Assembly (NCBI GenBank): GCA_943735955.1
Contig: OX030965.1
Span: forward strand, 3,519,937-3,583,936
From: Piscicola geometra
Lineage: Eukaryota; Annelida; Clitellata; Hirudinida; Piscicolidae
DNA: 64,000 nucleotides
Reading direction: 5' to 3'
Positions 54,261 to 64,000 of the stretch are shown in pieces (position 1 is the stretch's first letter; each line of letters starts with the position of its first letter). Position numbers and translations under genes: made by a program. The notes below the pieces were generated by a model. It saw nothing but the letters and a program-made list of their open reading frames with translations. It was not told where the DNA came from and did not search any database.

Positions 54261-57200
54261 ACATCACTACGAGGGCTGATGAAAAAGGAAGGAGACATGG
54301 ATGGAAAGTTTGATGCCATCGACTCAGAAGCCTTACTGCCGCCATCCCTCAGGTTTTGACTTTCTATTCATATTTGTTCATTCTTAAAATTGCTCTTAAT
54401 TCATTTCATTAAAGAATATTTGTCAAAATAATATAATTAATTGCTAAAATTATTCGACGCGATTACAAATACAATACATTTACATTACTTTTTTATGATA
54501 AAGCTAGAAGTTTTAATCAAATCACTTTACAAACACTCATTCACTCCACAGGGCGAAGTTGACCAGTCATTTCGGCAGAATAGAGAGAGAGTTTGAACTA
54601 TTGTACTCTGAAAATGTTGCTTGTGAGTTTGCGACCTTACATACATTTAATCCGCCTTTCAAGTGTTGTTCGTAAATCATAGAATTATTCATTTTTTTCA
54701 CTGGTAATATAGATTTTCTATAATTGATTTTGTATTTTATTGATTTTAAGATTATATATGATATATTATATCTCATATACTAAATTTAAGAGAAAATTAA
54801 CATTCAAAATGCGTTTTTAAATGCCACATAAATACAGTGCAGGAGAAGATCGAAGTGCTGACCGAGCGAGTGGACAGACTAGCTGGCATCAAAGAAGACC
54901 TGGATGCTGACACCCCCATTTCATCCAACATTTCCAGAATCAACAGATCGTCCGCCAACAAAAAGTCCATTGGAGGTGTGCTCATACATGAGCTAAACGA
55001 GCTTCCCGGCTCAGTTAACAGTCATGTGGATGTATACTTTCTTGATATAATTTACATTCATTAAAATTCATTTTCATTCACTTTAATTTTTTCCTCTGTA
55101 TATTTTCCTATTGATTTATTTATCCACATCCCTTTTTCATCTCCTCCCAAAGCATCTACTCCGGGCATTCAAATCTCGCAACGAATCAAAACCTCCACGA
55201 ACAAGATCGTCTCCAGCTTCAAGAATTCATCATACTCATTCAGGTGAGTGCATTGTGACCCAATGTTTTATCTCTTGTCGGTGTGTAACATCTGTAACCC
55301 TCACCCTAACCCTTACCCTAACCCTAACCCTAACCATTACCCTAACTTCTTGCCTTAACCTTAACCCTTACCCTAACCCTAACTTCTTGCCCTAACCGTA
55401 ACCCTTACCCTAACCCTAACTTCTTCCCCTAACCTTAACCCTAACCCTTACCCTAACTTCTTGCCCCATTGATTCTTAAATATTATAATAAATCCTTAAA
55501 CGACGCAGGCTGCTGAAGGAGTACAGGGGCCACAGGGATGGAGTGTGGGAAGTGAGCGCTTCCAAGGGGGAGGTTTCCTACATCGCCACTGCTTCAGCCG
55601 GTTGGTGGTGGTTAGGGGGGTAGTTTGAGGAGTGGGTGAGACCTACCGTAGAATCCCATGTATAAGACGCATTTTTTTTTTCAATGGAAAAACGAAAATA
55701 TTAAGATTAAAAAACCAACATTCCTAAGTTAGATTGGAAATGTTAATCCTTTCACTAGTGGAAAATCGATAAAGTCGGGTCATTAGATACCTTTTACAGT
55801 AACAATAAAAGACAAAAAAGTGCGTTTTATACATGGTGTTTTACGCGACACCTTTGCCAACCACTCCAGACCACACGGCCTGCTTGTGGCTGCTCTCGAG
55901 CGGCTTGTGTCTGGCGCAGTACACGGGCCACAAGGGCTCGGTCAACTCGATCCGGCCCCACCCCCTGCAACCGGACCTCTTCCTCACCTCCTCTGGCGAT
56001 GAAAAGGCGCACATCTGGAGGGCCAACTTCAACAAATCGCTACTCGACACCAGCTTCACAATCGCCAAAAATGTTGGGAATGTTTGTTTGTTTGTTTGTC
56101 AAGATGAGCATTTAGAAAGATTTTTACAAGGAGGGGGGGGGGTTTAAGTTGAAGGTGTTCAAAAAGGGTTTTCAGCGGCTTCGAAATATGTCTAATGAAG
56201 TCGAACCTTTTCGACCCTCTTTACTATTTCCTGATTTTGTAATTCATCACATCGATTCTTGGTTTAGAATTTAGCAGAACTATAAGCATTTTTGTTTTTG
56301 AATTCAGTACCACCTTCAACGGCTCATATAGGCACCAGGCCATACGAAATATTCTTCATCTTAAAATGCCCTAATCACCACTAATCACAGAGGAATTCAT
56401 CGGAGGAGGAGTTAGACACCTCACAGGAGTTGGAGGAGGGAGAAGGTGAGGGGTCGATGGTGGAAGTGAGAGGATGATGGGTGTATGGAACTCGAAAAAA
56501 AGAAACGCCATCATCATCATCATCTTTTTTATCATCATCATCATTATCATCATCATTATCATCATCATTATCATCATCATTATCATCATCATTATCATCA
56601 TCATTATCATCATCATTATCATCATCATTATCATCATCATCATTATCATCATCATTATCATCATCATCATTATCATCACCATCATCATCATCATCATCAT
56701 TATCATCATCATCATCATCATCATCATCATTGGTGTATCACTACTGCACCATGAACATTGCACAGGTCAACTGGTCACGCCCGAAGAGAAGTACGATCCA
56801 TTAATTATGCAACAGCCCGATCTGGAACTGGGCGGTCACATGGGCGTGGTCATCGCTGCTGATTGGATGGCTGGTGGAGACCACGTGGTCACGGCATCTT
56901 GGGATCACACGGCGAACGTTTATGACGTTGAGACTGGTGCCCTGCTGAATTGTTTCACTGGTGAGAGTGGTTGGGAGTGATTGGGAGTGGTTGGGAGTGG
57001 TTGGGAGTGGTTGGGAGTGGTTGTGAGTGATTGGGAGTGATTGGGAGTGGTTGGAAGTGGTTGCGAGGGGTTGGGAGTGGTTGGAAGTGGTTGAGGTTGT
57101 AGTCTCACTTTATTAGCATAGATTCTTCAAAAAATAAAATTGAGTGTTTATAAATCAATTAAAGAATTTTAACTGATCCACTCGACACCTATACAATACA

Positions 57201-59459
57201 ATAAAATAAAATACAATAAAATACAATAAAATACAATAAAATAAAATAAAATACAATAAAATACAATAAAATACAATAAAATACAACACAACACAATACA
57301 ATACAATAAAATACAATACAACGAAGCACATTATTAACGTGGCGTGAACCCGGAAGAGCTTCAAGACTACCTTTCAACAATAAAAATAACAACAACTACT
57401 GACACAGGCCACGACCAGCCTCTCACCAACGTCACGGTGCATCCCAGTCAGCAACTTGTGCTCACCTCCTCCAAGGACGCCACCTTCCGCCTCTGGGACC
57501 TCAGGGAACCCGCCATGAAGGTCAATGTCTTTCAAGGTCACACCAGGTGATGATGCTGATGATGATGGTGTGGGGATATTGGTGGTGATGATGATAGTGG
57601 TGGTATGGATGATGATGGGGATGAGGGTGATGATGAAGATGATGGTGGTAGTGGTGGTTGCAGTGATGATGACCGTGATGGGGGTGATGATGATGATGCC
57701 TATTTCATATAGCGCTGGATTGTTTGGGATGAGTTGATGCTTTATGCTGGCGTTCTTGTTCGCCAAATGCTAGCAAACTTGAGCCATAATAGTTTGAAGG
57801 ACATCTCTCATAGTTTAGGTATGAGTAATAATTCTGGCATTGTCATGATGATGATTTAATCATTACCATCTCTTCGCCGCAGATCAGTTACGACAGCTGT
57901 CTTCGCAGGAGGTGACTGTCTCGTTTCAGGAAGTGATGACCGTTCCATCAAGGTGGATGTCTGTGTGAATGTCTGCGTGGATGTCTGCTTGGATGTCTGT
58001 GTGAATATCTGTGTGGATGTCTGTGGAAATGTCTGCGTGGATGTTAGTGTAGATGTCTGTGTGGATGTCTGTGTGGATGTCTGTGTGAATGTCTGTGTGG
58101 ATGTCTGTGTGAATGTCTGTGTGGATGTCTGTGTGAATGTCTGCGTGGATGGCTGTGTGAATGTCTGCGTGGATGGCTGTGTGAATGTCTGTGTGGATGT
58201 CTGTGTGAATGTCTGTGTGGATGTCTGTGTGAATGTCTGTGTGGATGTCTGTGTGAATATCTGTGTGGATGTCTGTGTGAATGTCTGCGTGGATGGCTGT
58301 GTGGATGTCTGCGTGGATGTCTGTGTGGATGTCTGTGTGGATGTCTGTGTGGATGGCTGTGTGGATGTCTGCGTGGATGTCTGCGTGGATGTCTGTGTGG
58401 ATGTCTAATGAAATAAATGCGCGCTTCAAAAAGGTGTGGGATTTGAAGAATTTGCGAACTCCAACAGCAACGATACGCATGGATTCATCAGTGAACAGGT
58501 TGGAGGGTTGTTGATGAGGAGGGTGGGGGAGAGGGATGAGTACCAATAATCTTAAGTTTCTCATTTAAAAAGTCTTTAAAATTTTGAAGTTTTAAAGTGT
58601 ACTCATTACACGCTTTTAGTGAAATATTTACAAATTCTATAAACAATTTAAAACTTCACAAATTTCACCAACACACACAACTCTGAATCATTCACATTGC
58701 ATCACTCACTCACTCACTCACTCACTCACTCACTCACTCACTCACTCACTCACTCACTCACTCACTCACTCACTCACTCACTCACACATCCACTACTCAC
58801 TCACTCACTCACTCACTTACTCACTCACTCACTCACTCACTCACTCACTCACTCACTCACTCACTCACTCACACACACATCCACAGATTATCGATTTCCA
58901 CCTCGAACAACTTGATCGCAGTGCCGCAGGACAACTGCCATCTCCGACTATACGACCTCTCAGGCAACAGGCAGGGCAGACTCAACAAGGTCAGCAAGGT
59001 AAAGGCCCTGAGGGTTGGGCAAGTGGGATGGGTGGGAGGATGGGGAAAAGGGCAGGGAGGATGCTTTTTTTATGCACATTCGGGGTATTTATACTTGGGG
59101 TTGATACATTACATTACATTACAATACAATACAATACAACGATTAATGTGATTAATGTTGCGTCAACCCGGACGAGCTACAAACCCACCAAATAAAATTA
59201 AAAAAAATAATGAAAAAATAACAATAATAATAATAGATTTTTTTAAAAAATATTGGAAAAAAATAATAATATTCATAATAAAATACACAATATTAATACA
59301 TAAATGTAGGGTTTTTCCCACGCACACCACTGACCACAGGGCCACACACACATGGTGAGTTGTGCAGTGTGGAGTGAGTCCTCCTCATGCAACCTCTTCA
59401 CGTGTGGCTTCGACAGGAAAGTCTTGGGATGGGAGGTGCTCCAGCAGACCGAGAAATGA
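54261..59459 (+). CDS. WDR37: WD repeat-containing protein 37 (WDR37), 13 exons, ~480 aa
   Basis: WDR37 is a conserved beta-propeller protein reported to partner PACS proteins. Exons: 54261-54352, 54552-54622, 54838-54975, 55153-55243, 55509-55600, 55870-56072, 56391-56445, 56766-56960, 57408-57546, 57883-57952, 58434-58498, 58887-58998 and 59340-59459; all phases agree. The N-terminal coiled coil reads [19 protein letters not shown], then [32 protein letters not shown] leads into the propeller: [83 protein letters not shown] and [17 protein letters not shown]. Human WDR37 is ~494 aa, so this is near full length. The start is uncertain: the first ATG in exon 1 is at 54279, but an upstream exon may exist. 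The exon 6 donor (AAT|GTTGGG) is the weakest junction. Confidence 0.94.
55290..55462 (+). repeat. Interstitial telomere-like (CCCTAA)n tract in WDR37 intron 4
   Basis: Repeats of CCCTAACCCTTACCCTAACC with a recurring ACTTCTTGCC spacer. The unit matches the metazoan TTAGGG telomere repeat. It lies between two exons of WDR37, so it is internal and not a chromosome end. Confidence 0.92.
55646..55846. mobile_element. ~200-bp MITE in WDR37 intron 5, ending 23 bp before exon 6
   Basis: Left end CCGTAGAATCCCATGTATAAGACGCA and right end (reverse complement) GCGTAAAACACCATGTATAA-AACGCA form ~26-bp inverted repeats with few mismatches, around an AT-rich core with no ORF. Possible TA target duplication on the left only. 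Related half or full copies lie at ~1776-1812 and 51731-51820. Confidence 0.75.
56503..57330. repeat. Tandem arrays in WDR37 introns 7-8
   Basis: (ATC/ATT)n lies at 56508-56732. GTGATTGGGAGTGGTTGGGA units (10 bp) at 56961-57090 begin exactly at the exon 8 donor GTGAGAGTGG. AATACAATAAA units occupy 57195-57325. Confidence 0.95.
57547..58412 (+). repeat. Donor-seeded arrays in WDR37 introns 9 and 10
   Basis: Intron 9 starts GTGATGATGCTGATGATGAT and continues as GAT repeats to ~57690. Intron 10 is 481 bp and almost entirely a 24-bp repeat (GTGGATGTCTGTGTGAATGT plus CTGT), whose first copy is the exon 10 splice donor AAG|GTGGATGTC. About 18-19 copies, each restating the donor. Confidence 0.96.
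58698..58880 (+). repeat. (CTCA)n array ending at the WDR37 exon 12 acceptor
   Basis: Pure CTCA tetranucleotide runs with two short breaks, then CACACACATCCACAG, which is the acceptor of exon 12. The array supplies the polypyrimidine-like tract. Confidence 0.96.
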
Positions 59460-59593
59460 GAAAAAAAAATTAAAAGTTTTATTTATTATTCTTTTTTTAT
59501 ACCGAGAAATGAAGGCTTGTTGGAGTGATTGGAGAGTGTGGTTAGAGTGTGTGTGTGTGTCGAGGCGTGGATTTTATTCGCCGTGGAGGGTTT

Positions 59594-59845
59594 TCATCTG
59601 GAAAAGAGAGGTTCCGAAATTCTCACTTCCACCATTACTCCACACCTGTATATGTCAGGAGCATGTGGAAAGTATTGGTTCGTTGTGGTCAACCAATGAA
59701 TTGAAGATGGACCGACATCGCCTGAATAAGCAACCTTATTGGTGAAGTCAGTCTTCAGCGGGAACAATGCTCTAGTTGTACAGTCAAAAACACAAGATCT
59801 TACTGTGCAGTCCTCATAAATATCAATTTTTCGATCATTTTGCAT
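59594..59845 (-). CDS. Hypothetical protein or exon
   Basis: An 83-codon minus-strand frame starting MQNDRKIDIYEDCTVR, with LFPLKTDFTNKVAYSGDVGP and WLTTTNQYFPHAPDIYR. Composition and third positions look coding. The frame is open upstream to ~59900 (ASQAIRKCGNKNE). A possible donor (ATACAG|GTGTGG near 59646) suggests it may be an exon rather than a whole gene. I do not recognise the family. It is convergent with WDR37, 135 bp beyond its stop. Confidence 0.4.
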   Translation of the reverse strand: MQNDRKIDIYEDCTVRSCVFDCTTRALFPLKTDFTNKVAYSGDVGPSSIHWLTTTNQYFPHAPDIYRCGVMVEVRISEPLFSR

Positions 59846-59899
59846 CTTTGGTTCGTTTTTGTTTCCGCATTTTCTGATCGCTTGTGAAGCTTCGGTAGT

Positions 59900-62730
59900 T
59901 TCATGGAAGTTTCAGCCGTTCCGAGTCATCGTGGCTTTTCTTATGCGAATTTTAAATATTTAATATATAAATATTTAAATATATATTTTATAGGTTTGCA
60001 ATCAAAAAGCTGTCGAATGGCTCCAAAGCCACATCTACTTTCTAGTTCATCGATGTCTCAGTTGGGGAAATCTATCCGATTATTTAAGGTTTCTACCGCT
60101 TGTCAGATTTCCCAACTTTCAATAATACTCTGTAAAATAGAATTTTTGTTTTCACATCTTTTATTATTCTAATTTATTCCAAAATTCAAAATAATACTGC
60201 ATCCATGTTAGCTAAAACTATCAAAATGTCGAACAGTTTCAAATGAATTTTTTTCAAGATTTAAGAATAGGATTATTTATTTCACTAAGCCTTATTGGTT
60301 CATGATTCATCATCATTTATATAAGTGACAGTGATTTAACGTGCTGACTTAACGTTTTTAACGATTCTATCATTTTTAATGTAGTGTCAGGGGCAGGAGA
60401 GGTATTTAAATGTCCGCCTAAAGGTCAATTGGCCTAAGCAAGCATTTTTGTATTCGATAAATTCAAAGAATATATGAATAAAAGAATATTTGATGAAATT
60501 ATTGAAAATATAATGTATTTGATATTATAATGTATCTAATATTATATATATGTGGATTTATGTATATCCAACTGGTTTAAGACCTTTCATTTTATGGGAT
60601 TTGCGAGATGTAAATGAATGGATGGATGGATGATTTTTTGAAGCTTCGTGAGCTAGAGCTGTTTAATTATTCACCGCCCCGTTCATTATTTGCTTTCTGT
60701 TAATATCTTTTACCATGAACAATTGTTATTTAACAATTATTATTTTAAATATTTCAATAATCTCATGTTAAATATTTTAATCTCATATTAAATAATTTAA
60801 ATATCTCTCTCATGTTATTGATATTATCCACCATCAGTTTCTAATGCTTCTGTTAAGGGCACGCTTCGAAAGCACTAATGCATGCCAAGGCTTCAGTTCG
60901 CAAGAGTTCTGAATCCTCAAAGAAATTGCATTTAAAGCCATTTTAAAGGAATAAAAACTGTACCATATTTTTATTTAAATCCGGATCGATACTAGGATGA
61001 TGTTATAGATGTTGCACATAGAATCAAATGCAGCGATGCACTTCAGATGTCAAAGAGCCCTTGCAAAACCTCACAACTAGTATAATATATAAAGAGCCCT
61101 TGCAAAACCTCACAACTAGTATAATATATAAAGAGCCCTTGCAAAACCTCACAACTAGTATAATATATAAAGACCCTGTGCTCGCAGCGTTTCAGTCCCA
61201 GCTTTGACTCTCTTAGGCACTTTTTTAGCTCAGCTTTTTGGTTCTCTGCGTTGATTGGACTGGCCACTTTGTATTGGCCGTCGATCCTTCAATTACGTTT
61301 TCAAGTCTTTTTATCCTTCGTCGATTCACTTTTTAAGGCCGCCTACTCGTATTTTTATAGCATCTAATTCTTATTTCGAAAATAATAGTTTTCCATTCAG
61401 CTTGTATTATCGCTATGCCATTTTAAGAGTAGTTATCCTTGTAAAGCAGCCTTCAACCGACCTCCATATATGCGCCAACTTTTCCTTTCTCTATTAGCTA
61501 CACCATTTTGTTTTTTTAATTTTTCTGCTTCGTGTATTCCTTTGTTACCTTATTCATCTCCTAGTCTGATTTAGTATTGCTTGCGTTTCCATGCCAACTT
61601 AAGTAGCTTTTTAGCATTTAAAGATGAATAATTTGCATAAATATTAATAGTTTTCAAAATTAACTAAAGCTTTGGGAACCTGGCTATATCAACACCAATA
61701 ATGTTTTGCAAAGTTATTCAATTTTATACGTATTTTGGAAAGTTATTTTGCTTTTTTGTAAATAAAATGTTTATAATGCCAATACCATCGTATTTTTCAC
61801 TCTTGATTAAAAAAGACTGTTTTAATTATAAGCTTTGTTCTTCATATTTCAAATTACTCGTTTAAAAGCTATTCATTGTTCACTTGGCATCTGATTAAAT
61901 TATAAAAAATCACTTAAAAAGAAAAGTGATTATCCTAAAACGATAATGCTTGATCAGTTTTTTTCACTCAGCTTTCTTTGACTTATTTTTCTAATTTTCA
62001 ATGCTTTTTTTATTTCAAGATGGCTAGCCAAATGACGGGAAATCTTATATTTGATAGGAGATGCCAACTGATGTGTTTAAAATGGCAAAAATATAATGTA
62101 TGCCAATAAACAAACAAAGTTAAGAGCCAGGATTAGTAATCCAACTGCCCTTTGTGTTATTCATAAAGTTTTGTTAAACTTTTTAATAAAAATGATATTT
62201 TCTAAATTAACTAATAATTTTTTTTCCATTGATTTAGTATATCTGAAACTCTTTTTTTTATCTAAAAACTCATCTTGTTAAACTCAATTCATCTTACTTA
62301 GAATTGGAGTGTTAAGTTTAGGTTTCAATTAATTACTATAGATTCCGAGCAAAAACAACAAGTGGTATTTTTAGCAGATTCTGGAAACGTAACTGGTAGC
62401 CATAGAGTCTTTCCCTCTAGCTCTTATCGAATCTAAAAACATACTTTCAACTGTTTTGGCATTAAATTCATCTTTTTGGCGTTATGAAAGCATGCGATTT
62501 GTAAGAAAATTCTCGAAACATACAAACATTTTCAAGTGCCTCTAATACTTTATACATAAAAGGGTTTTTTTTTCAGGCTACCCACATAAATATTTGTGAA
62601 AAATATATCGAGTAAACTTCGAGTCAGGGGTTTGATGAGCATCAGCCAGAAAGACTGACGAAGTCCGGCGGGGAAAAGTCATGAGAACACATCAAAAGTC
62701 TTTGATAATACAAATTTGATAAGCAGGCAC
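59900..62730. other. AT-rich intergenic DNA with a tandemly triplicated TATA-containing unit
   Basis: Three copies of a ~41-bp unit (AAGAGCCCTTGCAAAACCTC, then ACAACTAGTATAATATAT) lie at 61050-61172. Just beyond, on the minus strand upstream of the copies, is a short coding-like frame (ENQKAELKKCLRESKLG, ~61170-61265). I found no other gene. Confidence 0.55.
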
Positions 62731-63245
62731 ATGAATGACACCATGTCAGCAACAGCAGTTGTTTCATCAGCATCAATACCTCCTCTTCCTAATGATGCAC
62801 CTGCGTTGGCAAAGGGAAGAAGGTGTGCTTTTGATGATGACGTTGTTTAATTTTGAGTCTTTTGATTTTTATTCTATTTCCATCCACTTTATACCCATTT
62901 ATCCACTAATCCATTTATCTATATATCGATCTATCAATTTATTTATTTATCCATCTGTTACTCCACTTATCTATCATCTATCCATCCATCTATCATTTAT
63001 ATATCCATCCATCCATCCATCCATCCATCCATCTATCATCCATCTATCATTTATATATCCATCCATCCATCCATCCATCCATCTATCAATCCACTGATCG
63101 ATCCATCCATCCATCCAGTCACTTGTAGGTGTTGTATCCATTGTAGGAGGTTTTGTGGAAGAGACAACGGGATGGAGGCATGCACTCACATATCCTCGTT
63201 TTGTCCATCCTACATACTGTCAATTCTTCAACCTGCGAATGCTGA
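62731..63245 (+). CDS. Candidate first exons of an unidentified Cys-rich protein, partial
   Basis: Exon 62731-62822 starts with in-frame ATGs at 62731 and 62743 (context GACACCATGT) and encodes [20 protein letters not shown], ending AAG|GTGTGC. A phase-compatible exon 63129-63245 (acceptor ACTTGTAG|GTG) continues [18 protein letters not shown], then [17 protein letters not shown] possible donor GA|GTGGAT opens the following GGAT array, the same arrangement seen in WDR37 intron 10. I do not recognise the family, and the second exon is also open in another frame. Confidence 0.35.
62880..63112. repeat. ATCC/ATCT tetranucleotide array
   Basis: Runs of ATCCATCC and TTATCTAT-type units forming most of the intron between the two candidate exons. 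Confidence 0.95.
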
Positions 63246-63795
63246 GTGGATGCATGGATGAATGGATGGATAAATGGATGCATGGATGAATGGATGCATG
63301 GATGAATGGATAGATGATGAATGGATAGATGGATGGATAGATGGATGGATGGATAGATGGATGGATAGATGAATGGATAGATGGATGGATAGATGGGTGG
63401 ATAGATGGATGGATAGATGGATAGATGGATGGATAGATGGATGGATGGATGGATGGATGGGTGAATGGATGGATGGATGGATGGATAGATGGATAGATAG
63501 ATGGATGGATAGATGGATGAATAGATGGATGGATAGATGGATGGATAGATTGGTGGATAGATGGATGGATAGATGGATGGACAGATGGATGGATGGAGAG
63601 ATAGATAGATAGATAGATAAATGGATGGATGGATAGATGGATGGATAGATAGATGGATGGATGGATAGATAGATAGATAGATAGATGGATGGATAGATGG
63701 ATGTATAGATAGATGGATGAACAGATGGATGGATGGAGAGATGGGTGAATAAATGGATAATTGGATGGAGGAATGAAAGAATGAATAGATGCATG
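63246..63795. repeat. GGAT/AGAT tetranucleotide array
   Basis: GGATGGATAGAT repeats with a loose higher period. Both strands give Ile-His-Pro-Ser or Met-Asp-Arg-Trp frames that are artefacts. Beyond 63795 to the window end I see only unique sequence with no gene. Confidence 0.95.
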
Positions 63796-64000
63796 CATGG
63801 GTATATGAGCGAGTAGATAAGGGATTAGGAAAAGAGTTGGTCCTTGAATGAGCGGGTGTAGAGGAATTGCAATTGAATAGACAGATGAGTTCCTGGCTAT
63901 GAGAAGGATTTTAGCACAGACAGACCATGGAATTCGAGATGTCCATGGATAGATAGACGAAGTGAGAAATTAATTTGAAATAACGACACCTTACAAGTGT

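Noticed and set aside
55290..55462. Chromosome end
   Set aside because: WDR37 exons continue on both sides of the telomere-like repeat.
62974..63798. Long Ile-His-Pro-Ser ORFs at the right end
   Set aside because: Translations of ATCC/GGAT tetranucleotide repeats.

Overview
The window is nuclear DNA from an animal, most likely an invertebrate bilaterian. It carries intron-rich homologues of Trio/Kalirin, an alpha-type nicotinic acetylcholine receptor (nAChR) subunit, a neuronal calcium sensor, a Rel/NF-kB factor and WDR37. It also has 5'-truncated LINE and hAT DNA transposons and very heavy tandem-repeat content. I cannot place it below 'metazoan'. Most real coding sequence lies in short exons (45-600 bp) that I assembled by hand from splice sites, reading-frame phase and similarity to families I know. 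The long open frames in the repeats (poly Cys-Val, poly Thr-His, and a 2,329-codon frame) are not genes.

Layout. 1-10.7 kb, minus strand: the 5' half of a Trio/Kalirin Rho-GEF gene, 20 phase-consistent exons (N-terminus, SEC14 domain, spectrin repeats), running off the left edge. Its introns are almost wholly microsatellite or minisatellite, and one holds a truncated LINE. 12.0-16.4 kb, plus strand: a single-exon, highly divergent anoctamin/TMEM16-like membrane protein of 1,478 aa. 17.4-34.6 kb, plus strand: a 10-exon nAChR subunit. Its intron 3 contains a 6.8-kb minisatellite of a 30-bp unit (about 227 copies), and intron 6 contains a 1.2-kb hAT element with an exact 8-bp target duplication. 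37.1-37.7 kb, plus: a small two-exon HMG-box protein. 38.3-41.9 kb, minus: a neuronal calcium sensor (NCS) EF-hand protein. 45.8-47.1 kb, minus: exons of a PX-domain protein. 47.9-52.5 kb, minus: a complete 11-coding-exon Rel/NF-kB factor of 547 aa. 54.3-59.5 kb, plus: WDR37, 13 exons, about 480 aa. 59.5-64 kb: mostly AT-rich non-coding DNA, one minus-strand hypothetical ORF, and two candidate exons of an unidentified plus-strand gene embedded in ATCC/GGAT arrays.

The most striking signal is genome-style rather than a single gene. In trio, the nAChR and WDR37, tandem arrays start exactly at splice junctions. They are built from the junction sequence itself, are GT-rich on the sense strand at 5' splice sites, and are often CA- or TC-rich up to 3' splice sites. 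In some cases they contain copies of the junction plus flanking exon bases. This suggests recurrent tandem duplication anchored on splice sites, producing rows of decoy sites.

The genes do not form one pathway. Trio, nAChR, NCS and anoctamin would all fit neuronal or membrane signalling, but their proximity is probably incidental.
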